Below are positions 8,992-19,011 of a DNA stretch of 64,000 bases, one piece after another. Each line of letters begins with the position of its first letter. Position 1 is the stretch's first letter. Under the pieces are notes generated by a model. That model made no database searches and was not told the DNA's origin. It worked only from the letters and a program-made list of their open reading frames with translations. Source of the DNA: Bufo bufo (Eukaryota; Chordata; Amphibia; Anura; Bufonidae); the NCBI RefSeq assembly GCF_905171765.1, contig NC_053392.1, positions 338,303,010 to 338,367,009 of the forward strand, in the 5' to 3' direction. Made by a program: the position numbers and the translations under genes.

Positions 8992-11536
8992 GTGATGATA
9001 CCTATTTCACTACATTGGCAAGACAAAGTCCATGTATTTTGTGCCCTGATTTGTTCTGGGGCAGCAGGGAATTTTATGGACTCCGTCTTGGTTCATCGAC
9101 TTGGCATCCCGCTTATCCAGCCAAACACCACCCTGTCGGTGACCGCTATTGATGTATCTCCTCTCCAGGATGGTCGTGCAGTGTGGATGACGCCCGGGAT
9201 GCAGGTAACAGTAGGGGTTGATCATCGGGAGACCTTAAGCCTTTTTGTCCTGGACATTCCATCCACTCCTATGATTTTTGGTCTCCCTTGGTTGAGACTC
9301 CATAATCCGATAGTGGACTGGCGCTCAGGTCAGATTTGCCGGTGGAGTACTGAATGCCTCACTCGGTGCATATGTCCTGAGTTGCCACTAGCCTCCACGG
9401 AATTATTAAGTACATTACCCCAGCATTACCATCACTTCCAGGACGTGTTCAGTCCACAGGTGGCTGATGTGTTACCTCCCCATAGGTCATATGATTGTCC
9501 CATAGATCTGTTGCCAGGAACTATGCCACCCCGGGGACATCTATATAATCTTACTGAGCCTGAGATTCAGGCCCAGCGTGATTATATTAAAGAGAATCTC
9601 GAGAAGGGTTTTATTCGTCCATCCACTTCCCCTGCTGGAGCGGGGTTCTTCTTCGTGGAGAAGAAGGATGGAGGCTTGAGACCCTGCATCGACTTTCGAG
9701 CCCTCAATTGGATCACGGTGAAGAATCAGTACCCTCTGCCTCTGATTGACGATTTGTTTTCTCAGGTGGCAGGGGCCTGGATCTTCACCAAACTCGATTT
9801 GAGGGGTGCATATAATTTGGTACGCGTCAGAGAAGGTGATGAATGGAAGACCGCATTCAACACCAGGGACGGGCATTACGAGTATCTCGTTATGCCTTTT
9901 GGTCTCTGTAATGCTCCCGCGGTCTCCCAGGAGTTCATCAATGATGTCCTCAGGGATTTCTTAGGTAGATTTGTTGTTGTCTATTTAGACGACATACTAG
10001 TCTACTCGTCGGATCTGGTGTCTCTTCGGAGACACGTGTGTCAGGTTTTCCAGAAACTGAGGGAGAACCGCCTCTTTGCCAAACTAGAGAAGTGTCTGTT
10101 TAAGGTAACAGAATTGCCTTTTCTGGGGGACATTATCTCAGAAAGAGAACTGGCTATGGATCCATTCAAACTTTCTGCTGTATTGGATTGGCCTCAGCCT
10201 AAGGATCTGAAGGGACTGCAGCGTTTCTTAGGCTTTGCCAACTTTTACCGCAAGTTTATTAAGAATTTCTCTGCGATAGTGATACCTCTCACAAACCTCA
10301 CTAAGAAGGGAGCTAATCCTTCAAAGTGGATGAGAGAGGCAGACAGAGCCTTTGAAATGCTAAAGCAGGCCTTTTGCACTGCGCCAATCCTTACTCATCC
10401 AGACACTCCTCGACCTTTTGTCCTTGAGGTCGACGCCTCCGAGGTTGGTGTTGGGGCAGTTCTTTCACAGTATTCTGGGGTCCCTGAGAGGTTACATCCC
10501 TGTGCCTTCTTCTCTCGGAAGCTCTCTCCAGCCGAGTGTAATTATGACATTGGCAATAGAGAGCTTCTGGGAGTAAAATTGGCTTTTCAAGAGTGGATAC
10601 ATTGGCTAGAGGGTGCAGAACATCCCATTACGGTTTACACTGACCACAAAAATTTTGAGTACCTAGAGACTGCCAAGAGACTCAACTCCCGACAAGCTTG
10701 GTGGGCATTGTTTTTCACCCGCTTCAATTTTCGCCTCACGTATAAGCCAGGTTCTAAAAATGTAAAGGCAGATGCTCTGTCCCGCTGCTTCCCTGAAGCT
10801 GCTTCCATCCTGAGCTCTGAGCCAGAGACTATTCTTCCCACTAAATGTTTTCTGGCTGCCCTAGGGACCGCAGAGTTAATGGAGGACTTGTCCTCTCTTC
10901 TCGAGCCTTCACAGGCAGAGAGTCCACCTAACAAGCCCGAGGGGCAATGGTTTGTGCCAGTTAACCTTCGGTTAAAGGTTATCCAACAGCTTCACGACTC
11001 CAGGTCTGCAGGGCATCTGGGTGTTAAGAAAACACTTGCCCTTGTTAAACGTCATGTTTGGTGGCCCAGTATGTCCGTGGATGTTAAGGCCTACATCCAG
11101 GCGTGTAGTGTGTGTGCTCGATGTAAACTGTCTCGATCCGCCCCTTCTAGTACTTTGCTCCCATTGCCCATTCCTCAGGCTCCATGGACACTGGTGGTGG
11201 ATCAATGGTTCGAGGATAGATGTTCCCATTTGGTCATCGGTTCAGCGGAATCTCCGCAGTGCGGTGGCGCAACAGAAGAAATTTGCTGATCGTCATCACA
11301 CTATAGAGCAAAAGTTTAAGGTGGGAGATCAGGTGTGGGTCTCCACCCGGAACATTCCGCTGCGTCAGCCATCTTCCAAGTTGGGTCCCCGATTCATTGG
11401 TCCATACCCGGTGACACAGAAGATCAACCGAGTTACGTACAAGGTTGCTCTTCCACCGTCGATTCGAGGAGTGAAAGGGTTTTGGTCCAGAGGAGAGATG
11501 TTGGGTACCTGCTCGTCAGGTGCATGGAGGAGTTAG
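8992..11536 (+). pseudogene. Gypsy pol remnant: protease, RT, RNase H, partial integrase
   Basis: A 765-codon open stretch (8992-11289) encodes an aspartic-protease fold with LICSGAAGNFMD, where the catalytic Asp of the usual DSGA reads Cys (codon 9052-9054). The RT follows with DFRALNWITVKNQYPLPLI, MPFGLCNAPA and YLDD (9982-9993), then RNase H with FVLEVDASEVGVGAVLSQ and YTDHKNFEYL, and an integrase HHCC zinc domain (about 10990-11120, ending CSVCARC). The integrase DDE core is absent: after PIPQAPWT the frame jumps to unrelated residues, and the C-terminal integrase domain (FKVGDQVWVS, LGPRFIGPYPV) resumes in another frame at about 11255-11470. The long ORF reflects limited age; the enzyme set is incomplete. 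Confidence 0.88.
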
Positions 11537-11613
11537 TGGCAGCCTTCCACCGGGATAATCCGGGGAAAGCTTGCTTGGATTCTTCTGAGCCGCCTCCTCG
11601 AGGAGGGGGGGGG

Positions 11614-12470
11614 TTAAGTAAGATCCTCACCAGTCTTGCACTCCGGTGTGACAAAAAAGGGTCCTTGTGGAGCTGCGGGACAGGTTACTCGTGTCTCATT
11701 GATACACCAGCTCCGACCCCTTTGCGAACTGACGCGGGGATGCGTTCGCATGTGTGCCGGAGGGGAAGACCACATGGCTTTCGAAGGAAAGCTTGACCAG
11801 GCTAGTGACAGTACGCTGCGGCCGAGCTTGTCTCCAGTGCCTGTTGCGGATTCCATTCCGGTGTCCATGTTGACACGCTCGCGCACTCTCGCAGAGCCTG
11901 TCATGCATCCGCATTTACATTCGTAAACGGGTTCGCAAGGGGATACGCAGTCGCTTGTACGCGCTTCTTATGTGCTTCGCCGACCAGTGAAGGGAATAGC
12001 ACCTGGCCGCAAGTTCAAAGCAGATTAGGGGGCCGGCATTGGTCTAATTGACTAATGACCGACCAAAGCCTTGTACACAGGTGTAGGGCAGGATCATGAC
12101 CTATGGGGAGTGGACACTTGGCGCCCTGGGATTTGTTAGCAGGCACATAAAAGGTGGCCACCCAGGTCGGTCAGTGCCCACTGTTATCTTCCCTCATCCA
12201 GGTGCAGGTCAGTACTGATTGTTGCTGACTGAAGTTTGCTTGGACTTTCGTCCGTTCCATTGGGACCCAGGACCCGGGATTTTTCGTGTCGCATCCGTTC
12301 ACTTGGCAAGTTACACAAGGACTTATGCACGGATTGGGACTACTGGCTTCCCTTTGTTTTGTTTGCCTGATATTAGCTCCAGTGAAGTTTTGGCTGGACT
12401 TTGTTTATTTTGTTAATAAACCCCTTGACTTCATCTTCACTGGTCTGTTTTGTTGGTGCCTTGCATTACA
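11614..12470 (+). repeat. 3' LTR of the gypsy element
   Basis: Follows a G-rich polypurine tract (about 11600-11613) and ends ..TTGCATTACA at 12470. The last 180 bp match the 5' LTR at 7850-8026. It contains the polyadenylation signal AATAAA near 12416. The start is approximate because the expected TG is not obvious. A TATA-like ACATAAAAGG lies near 12145. Confidence 0.75.
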
Positions 12471-12473
12471 ATT

Positions 12474-13323
12474 ACCCTGTATTTAGCTCCATGCATCTTG
12501 CATTCAACTCTGACTAGCTTCCCTGTACCTGCTGAAGAAAAACATCCCCACAGCATGATGCTCCCACCACCATGTTTCACGGTGAGATGGTGTGTTCAGG
12601 GTGATATGCAGCATTAGTTTTCCACCACATATAGGGTTTTGTATTTAGGCCAAAAAGTTCAACTCATCTGACCAGAACACCTTCTTCCACATGTTTGCTG
12701 TGTCCCCTACATGACTTGTGGCAAACTGCAAACAGGACTTCCTGTAGCTTGCTTTAAAAAAATGTTTTCTTCTTGCCACTCTTCCATAAAGGCCACATTT
12801 GTGGAGAACATGACTAATAGTTATCCTGTGGACAGATTCTCCCACTTGAGCTGTGGATCTCTGCAACTACTCCACAGTGACCATACTCCTTCCATTTTCG
12901 GATGATGGATTGAACAGTGTTCCGTGAGATGTTCAGAGCTTGGGGTATATTTTTTTATAACCTAACCCTGCCTTACACTTCTCCACAACTTTATCCCAGA
13001 CCTATCGGGCGTGTTCCTTGGTTTTCATGATGCTGTTTGATCACGAATGTTCTCTGAGGCCTTCACAGAACAGCTATAGTTATACAAAGAATAAATTACA
13101 CACAGACTTCTGAAGGCAACTGGTGGTCACTCTGGATTTTACTTATGAGTATTAGTGTACAGGGAGCTGACTACAAGTGTACTTTTTAGATTTTTATTTA
13201 TGAAAAATTTTGAAAGCCATGTATCATTTTCTTTTCACTTCACACATACTTGCTACTTTGTGTTGGTATATCACATAAAATCCCAATAAAATAAATGTAA
13301 TTTTGTGATTGTAACGTGAAAAA
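12474..13323 (-). pseudogene. Decayed Tc1-like transposon relic
   Basis: The minus strand carries a degraded Tc1 transposase: the complement of CATCCCCACAGCATGATGC (12545-12563) is the usual HHAVGM-type catalytic region, and AEL/HTH segments (MQRSTAQVGESVHRITISHV) lie near 12866-12800. The right side retains a recognisable Tc1 inverted-repeat interior (TGTGTTGGTATATCACATAA near 13259) but the terminal bases are gone at both sides. Numerous stops and an internal deletion are present. It abuts the gypsy 3' LTR at 12470, so one of the two elements truncated or interrupted the other. Confidence 0.75.
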
Positions 13324-13379
13324 TAGTCTTTAATAGGCAACCAGCTTTGTGGTTACAATCTCTCTGAGGCCACAGGCTT

Positions 13380-13890
13380 AGGCCTCTTGCACATGACTGT
13401 ATGGCTTTTTATGTATTTTGCGGTCCGTTTTAAATGGATCCGTTTTTTTTTTTTTTTTTTTGTTTCAGTAGTGTTTCCGCTTCCGTTCCATTTTTCCGTT
13501 CCATTTTTCCATTTGGTTTTCGTCTGTGATCCGTTTTTTGCGGACATGAAATATGCATACGGAGTACCTTCCATTGTTTTTGTTTGAAATTAGAGGGGCA
13601 AAAGTTTAAAAGTAATATCAGGAAGTATTACTTTACTGAGAGAGTAGTGGATGCATGGAATAGCCTTCCTGCAGAAGTGGTAGCTGCAAATACAGTGAAG
13701 GAGTTTAAGCATGCATGGGATAGGCATAAGGCCATCCTTCATATAACATAGGACCAGGGGCTATTCATAGTATTCAGCATATTGGGCAGACTAGATGGGC
13801 CAAATGGTTCTTATCTGCCGACACATTCTATGTTTCTATGTTTTTGCGGACCCATTGATATGAATGGTTCCGCAAACTGAACACACAAAA
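13380..13890 (+). mobile_element. Harbinger-like MITE, copy A, interrupted by a LINE tail
   Basis: Begins TTAGGCCTCTTGCACATGAC and shares the internal phrases GCGGTCCG, GTTTTTTGCGGA and TACGGAGTACCTTCC with copies at 48490-48815 and 49133-49472. The 5' half (13380-13588) and 3' remnant (about 13843-13890) are separated by a CR1/L2-type LINE 3' end. The right terminus is lost. Assignment to PIF/Harbinger is inferred from the TAA-type flank and GGCCTC terminus of the other copies. Confidence 0.6.
13589..13842 (+). pseudogene. CR1/L2-type LINE 3' end inserted in the MITE
   Basis: The + strand encodes the tail of a CR1/L2 reverse transcriptase (KYYFTERVVDAWNSLP-type residues can be read through 13620-13680, then VKEF) and ends with the tail TTCTATGTTTCTATG at about 13825-13841. 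It interrupts MITE copy A, with TTTTTG on both sides as a possible short target duplication. It is 5'-truncated and non-coding. Confidence 0.7.
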
Positions 13891-14478
13891 AAAAACTTTT
13901 GTGGCGTATATCTGCCGCAGATTCTGTCGTATGAAAAATGCAATCAGGGGGCACACCAGATAGATAGTATCCTCAGAGTGCAAGCCGCGGTATTAGTATT
14001 AGACCATATAAAATGAGAAAAAGCAAAACCCCTTCTAAAGCTGCACATCTAAATGTAAAATCTGTAATTTATTTAGCAACACAAGACAAAAGTTAAAAGC
14101 ATTGTATACAATTACAACCATGTGTTAGGACAAAGCAATACATCCAATACATATCCCTATAATCACCAAGTCCTAAATATGGACAAATGTAGGCCGCCAA
14201 AAGAGTACAAAATGTATGTAATACCTATGTACTATTCTCGCTTTTATGTAACGTTGTACCTGGTTTTATTTTTCTATACTTCAAAATGAAGAAAATTATT
14301 GTCTTTCAAAAGAGTATAAAATTCATAATGTGCAATAAATATAACATCAAAATAATGCAGATACTCATCAAATGTAAATGCAGGCATGGTGCATAGGTAC
14401 AACGGCCCACGCGTATCCCTGGGTCAACCAGCTTCCTCAGGGGTCTCTGAGTTGATGCTATTGTATCCAAAGTATATA
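13891..14478 (-). repeat. Probable Penelope-like terminal repeat relic, left part
   Basis: On the minus strand the segment near 14465-14400 has the order CTGAGGA, stem-like region, GATACGCG that parallels the hammerhead block of the Penelope terminal repeat at 31526-31572, but with core changes. The sequence continues to the right of Tc1 C at 16060-16440, indicating that Tc1 C inserted into this relic. The part 13891-14200 shows no feature I can name. Confidence 0.45.
14418..14462 (-). ncRNA. Degenerate hammerhead ribozyme relic
   Basis: Minus-strand order CCCCTGAGGA .. GCTGG..CCAGG .. GATACGCGTGGG resembles a type I hammerhead, but CUGAUGA reads CUGAGGA and GAAA reads GAUA. It should be catalytically dead and is listed only as a fossil. 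Confidence 0.4.
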
Positions 14479-16057
14479 CACTGCTCAAAAAAATAAAGGG
14501 AACACAAAAATAACACATCCTAGATCTGAATTAATTAATTATTCTTCTGAAATACTTTGTTCTTTACATAGTTGAATGTGCTGACAACAAAATCACACAA
14601 AAATAAAAAAATGGAAATCAATTTCAACCCATGGAGGTCTGGTATTGGAATCACACTCAAAATTAAAGTGGAAAAACACACTACAGGCTGATCCAACTTT
14701 GATGTAATGTCCTTAAAACAAGTCAAAATGAGGCTCAGTAGTGTGTGTGGCCTCCACGTGCCTGTATGACCTCCCTACAACGCCTGTGCATGCTCCTGAT
14801 GAGGTGGCGGACGGTCTCCTGAGGGATCTCCTTCCAGACCTGGACTAAAGCATCTGCCAACTCCTGGATAGTCTGTGGTGCAACGTGACGTTGGTGGATA
14901 GAGCGAGACATGATGTACCAGATGTGCTCAATTGGATTCAGGTCTGGGGAACGGGCGGACCAGTCCATAGCATCAATACCTTCGTCTTGCAGGAACTGCT
15001 GACACACTCCAGCCACATGAGGTCTAGCATTGTCTTGCATTAGGAGGAACCCAGGGCCAACCGCACCAGCATATGGTCTCACAAGGGGTCTGAGGATCTC
15101 ATCTCGGTGCCTAATGGCAGTCAGGCTACCTCTGGCGAGCACATGGAGGGCTGTGTGGCCCTCCAAAGAAATACCACCCCACACCATTACTGACCCAATG
15201 CCAAACCGGTCATGCTGGAGAATGTTGCAGGCAGCAGAACGTTCTCCACGGCGTCTCCAGACTCTGTCACGTCTGTCACATGTGCTCAGTGTGAACCTGC
15301 TTTCATCTGTGAAGAGCACAGGGCTCCAGTGGCGAATTTTCCAATCTTGGTGTTCTCTGGCAAATGCCAAACGTCCTGCACGGTGTTGGGCTGTAAACAC
15401 AACCCCCACCTGTGGACGTCGGGCCCTCATATCACCCTCATGGAGTCTGTTTCTGACCGGTTGAGCAGACACATGCACATTTGTGGCCTGCTTGAGGTCA
15501 TTTTGCAGGGCTCTGGCAGTGCTCCTCCTGTTCCTCCTTGCACAAAGGCGGAGGTAGCGGTCCTGCTGCTGGGTTGTTGCCCTCCTACGGCCTCCTCCAC
15601 GTCTCCTGATGTACTGGCCTGTCTCCTGGTAGCGCCTCTATGCTCTGGACACTACGCTGACAGACACAGCAAACCTTCTTGCCACAGCTCGCATTGATGT
15701 GCCATCCTGGATAAGCTGCACTACCTGAGCCACTTGTGTGGGTTGTAGACTCCGTCTCATGCTACCACTAGAGTGAAAGCACCGCCAGCATTCAAAAGTG
15801 ACCAAAACATCAGCCAGGAAGTATAGGAACTGAGAAGTGGTCTGTGGTCACCACCTGCAGAACCACTCCTTTATTGGGGGTGTCTTGCTAATTGCCTATA
15901 ATTTCTGACTGTTGTCTATCCCATTTGCACAACAGCATGTGAAATTGATTGTCACTCAGTGTTGCTTCCTAAGTGGACAGTTTGATTTCACAGAAGTGTG
16001 ATTGACTTGGAGTTACATTGTGTTGTTTAAGTGTTCCCTTTATTTTTTTGAGCAGTG
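14479..16057 (-). mobile_element. Tc1-like transposon C, full length with one stop in the transposase
   Basis: Ends are CACTGCTCAAAAAAATAAAG at left and its inverted partner at right, flanked by TA (14477-14478 and 16058-16059). The outer about 27 bp are identical between ends and then diverge. The transposase gene lies on the minus strand. The surroundings (PLE-like sequence on both sides) suggest insertion into a Penelope terminal repeat. Confidence 0.9.
14735..15760 (-). pseudogene. Tc1-like transposase (341 codons) with a single nonsense codon
   Basis: From Met at 15760 the minus strand reads a full Tc1-type transposase: helix-turn-helix ([20 protein letters not shown]), GRPR-like hook region ([14 protein letters not shown]), then the DDE domain with D in LFTDESRF, D in [10 protein letters not shown] and E in DLNPIEHIW, ending at 14735. 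The only disruption seen is a TAG at 15640-15638, codon 41, where a tryptophan codon (TGG) is expected from context. Downstream the frame is open for 300 codons. It is therefore a recent pseudogene. Re-initiation at an internal Met would lack the DNA-binding domain. Confidence 0.9.
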
Positions 16058-16059
16058 TA

Positions 16060-16440
16060 TATGCTAATAATTAAAAAGAAATGGTAATTACCTGTTAGAA
16101 AATATATTTAGGAGGACAAGAGAATAAAATAATGGTGGATCAGCATCCCCGCTGCATAGTCCATAACGCTCCGCTATTAAGTAGCATGGCGCTGCCCTAG
16201 ATAAACCGTTGTGCTCCAGACAGGACCGCGCATGTGCAAGATGGCATCCCACCGGAAATGCATTCCACAGTGCGCTCCATATGCCGGAAGTGCACTTCGA
16301 ATTGTGTTCCATACAAGCATGTGCATGTGCAAGATAGCTTCCCACCGGAAATGTGTTCCACTGTGCGCGCCATATGCTGGAAGTACACTCAGAATTGCGT
16401 TCCACACAAACATTGCAAAAAATAAGATACTAGTCTAAAT
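16060..16440 (-). repeat. Penelope-like terminal repeat relic, right part, with a tandem duplication
   Basis: Continues the sequence interrupted by Tc1 C. Contains two imperfect copies of a roughly 98-bp unit (about 16226-16323 and 16324-16420), each with CATGTGCAAGATxGCxTCCCACCGGAAATG. Small open frames on both strands here are by-products of the duplication and are not called as genes. Confidence 0.5.
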
Positions 16441-16538
16441 AGAAACAATTGAGAGTGAATATCTTAGTATGTCAGGGAAGAATATAATTATATATGTGCG
16501 CATATACACTCACCTAAAGAATTATTAGGAACACCATA

Positions 16539-17517
16539 CTAATACGGTGTTGGACCCCCTTTTGCCTTCAGAACTGCCTTAATTCTATGTGGCATTGATT
16601 CAACAAGGTGCTGATAGCATTCTTTAGAAATGTTGGCCCATATTGATAGGATAGCATCTTGCAGTTGATGGAGATTTGAGGGATGCACATCCAGGGCACG
16701 AAGCTCCCGTTCCACCACATCCCAAAGATGCTCTATTGGGTTGAAATCTGGTGACTGTGGCGGCCATTTTAGTACAGTGAACTCATTGTCATGTTCAAGA
16801 AACCAATTTGAAATGATTTGAGCTTTGTGACATGGTGCATTATCCTGCTGGAAGTAGCCATCAGAGGATGGGTACATGGTGGTCATGAAGGGATGGACAT
16901 GGTCAGAAACAATTTACATTTAAACGATGCCCAATTGGCACTAAGGGGCCTAAAGTGTGCCCAGAAAACATCCCTTACACCACCACCACCAGCCTGCACA
17001 GTGGTAACAAGGCATGATGGATACATGTTCTCATTCTGTTACGCCAAATTCGGCCTCTACCATTTGAATGTCTCAACAGAAATTGAGACTCATCAGACCA
17101 GGCAACATTTTTCCAGTCTTCAACAGTCCAATTTTGGTGAGCTCGTGCAAATTGTAGCCTCTTTTTCCTATTTGTAGTGGAGATGAGTGGTACCCGGTGG
17201 GGTCTTCTGCTGTTGTAGCCCATCTGCCTCAAGGTTGTGTGTGTTGTGGCTTCACAAATGCTTTGCTGCATACCTCGGTTGTAACGAGTGGTTATTTCAG
17301 TCAACGTTGCTCTTCTATCAGCTTGAATCAGTCGGCCCATTCTCCTCTGACCTCTAGCAACCACAAGGCATTTTTGCCCACAGGACTGCCGCATACTGGA
17401 TGTTTTTCCTATTTCACACCATTCTTTGTAAACCCTAGAAATGGTTGTGCGTGAAAATCCCAGTAACTGAGCAGATTGTGAAATACTCAGACCAGCCTGT
17501 CTGGCACCAAAAACCAT
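16539..17517 (-). pseudogene. Tc1-like transposase, frameshifted and internally deleted
   Basis: The N-terminal part (17517-16975) reads MVFGARQAGLSISQSAQLLG, an HTH region, then the first catalytic motif WSDESQFLL. The C-terminal part (16886-16539) carries QQDNAPCHKA and FNPIEHLWD, ending KGGPTPY. Between them, at about 16890-16975, sequence is missing and the frame shifts. A duplicated or substituted residue pair in the second catalytic motif is not evident. Without the joining region it cannot make an active enzyme. Confidence 0.88.
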
Positions 17518-17651
17518 GCCACGCTCAAAATTGCTTATATCACCTTACTTTCCCATTCTGACATTCAGTTTGGAGTTCATGAGATTGTCTTGACCAGGAC
17601 CACACCCCTAACTGCATTGAAGCAACTGCCATGTTGACTAGATAATTGCAT

Positions 17652-17769
17652 TTGTACTCGGCTCGGCTATCAGAAACGTATCGAGAGCATGATGACAATA
17701 CATATCTATCACTAACAAGCAGTAGAATTGTGCCGTAACTGCTGTAGGAAGAGAAACCTAAAGAGGGCC
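17652..17769 (-). repeat. Ngaro split repeat, 118-bp block, terminal copy
   Basis: Identical by eye to 17911-18028. Forms the 3' end of the element in sense orientation, next to the Tc1 flank ..GCATT. Confidence 0.9.
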
Positions 17770-17810
17770 TCTCTTATACTGACCATCCGTAAAGTGGGAG
17801 GGAGGGTGGG

Positions 17811-17910
17811 TAAGCATTCGCCCTTCGAGAACCCTACTAGGGGGAGGGGGGTTTATATAGGGTAACCAGCCTCCCCTCCCACAAATACGGCAAACACGTT
17901 TGCCTACCAC
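17811..17910 (-). repeat. Ngaro split repeat, 100-bp block, 3' copy
   Basis: Matches 23257-23355 except for a small change near CGCCCTTCGAG versus CGCCGTCGAG. A 41-bp unique spacer (17770-17810) separates it from the terminal 118-bp copy. Contains the 7-bp inverted pair GGCAAAC..GTTTGCC at 17889-17904. Confidence 0.9.
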
Positions 17911-18028
17911 TTGTACTCGGCTCGGCTATCAGAAACGTATCGAGAGCATGATGACAATACATATCTATCACTAACAAGCAGTAGAATTGTGCCGTAACTG
18001 CTGTAGGAAGAGAAACCTAAAGAGGGCC
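17911..18028 (-). repeat. Ngaro split repeat, 118-bp block, internal copy
   Basis: Identical by eye to 17652-17769. Directly follows the recombinase gene in sense orientation. Confidence 0.9.
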
Positions 18029-18073
18029 AAAAAGAGAAACCAAAGCTAATCGATGTACAGTAAATTTATTACC

Positions 18074-18982
18074 TTACATTAACAGTTTCTGAAACGCCAT
18101 AGACAGTTCATTATGCATATTAGGAATGTAACGCCCATAACATGACGACTTCCACCTGCCTAGTCTTTTAATCACATGAACCGGAATCCCGTTACTAGAT
18201 GCAGCGGATGCTGCGCCCATCCTAAAAGAATGACCAGTAATAGACCTTGGATTAACCCCGGCATTGACTAATGACATACGTATATACTTGAGAAATACCG
18301 ATAAGCTAAGGGGTTTCTGGGCTATTGTGAATAATGCGGATTCATCTGGTCTGTCTGAGATAAACGTTAACCATTCCTGAATGGTACTGACAGGACACCA
18401 CTTATTGTTGGTAGGAAAATATCTGACCTCTATCACTTCCCCTGGTGATGCGGTTTTGGAGTGAGGTAACTTTAGTACATAACTATCGCCATCCCGACTG
18501 AAGTGCTTCTTCCTCAAGTATGTGGAAGAGGCCGCACCACACGTAAATTCCCCTGGCCTGAGGAACCCAAAGAAACCCACGTATAATGCGGCTTTAATGG
18601 CAAGGCTGATATCATACCCGAAGGGTTTTTTATCCAGAGAATCAGAAAGCAACTTAAAGGTCTGGCCTGATAGAGGTTGCCGGGTAACATGAGTTTTAAC
18701 TGACTCTTTCTGAATACCCCTCAGAACTGCTCTAATGGGGTGGGCTGAGAAAAGTGACGGCTCCTCGGGGCGGAGTAAATGGAAAAAATGCTGAATTCAC
18801 GCCAGATATATTTTAATGGTGCTATAAGCTAATTTTAGCTGAGAGTGGCAAAACCCAATGAATGCCATTATATAGGAAATATGCCCCATACCCTCCGCTG
18901 GGTAAGATTCACTGAACTTCGTAAACCATGCCCATGCTGTGTTGTAGAGTCTGATCGTATTACTCGATAATGATTGGCGCAT
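18074..18982 (-). pseudogene. Ngaro tyrosine recombinase with one in-frame stop
   Basis: Site-specific recombinase that would integrate the circular DNA intermediate. The N-terminal SAM-like core-binding region starts MRQSLSSNTIRLYNTAWAWF (18982). The catalytic domain has the Arg of GFLRPGEF, His-x-x-Arg of TGHSFRMGAAS, and the nucleophile Tyr in LGRWKSSCYGRYI near the end. A TGA near 18797 (in the sequence IYLA-stop-IQHFF) interrupts the frame, where Gly is expected; the frame is otherwise open to 18074. The R..HxxR..Y set is visible. The stop makes this copy dependent on another source of recombinase unless read through. Confidence 0.88.
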
Positions 18983-19011
18983 GAGCCTGCGTGCTGTTTC
19001 GAGATGGAGCT

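Larger units (their letters stand above)
7850..12470 (+). mobile_element. Ty3/gypsy LTR retrotransposon, defective
   Basis: Order: truncated 5' LTR (7850-8026), gag remnant, pol with protease, RT, RNase H and parts of integrase, a polypurine stretch near 11600-11613, and a 3' LTR ending at 12470. The last about 180 bp of the 3' LTR (from CGTTCACTTGGC to the terminal ..TTACA) matches 7850-8026 closely, which fixes the element. Defects seen: 5' LTR truncated at its start, frameshifted gag, protease catalytic Asp replaced, and the integrase catalytic core deleted. It cannot be autonomous. Confidence 0.9.

Noticed and set aside
16088..16438. Overlapping open frames with repeated CHxxLxHA-type sequence on both strands
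   Set aside because: Produced by a 98-bp tandem duplication in a transposon relic.
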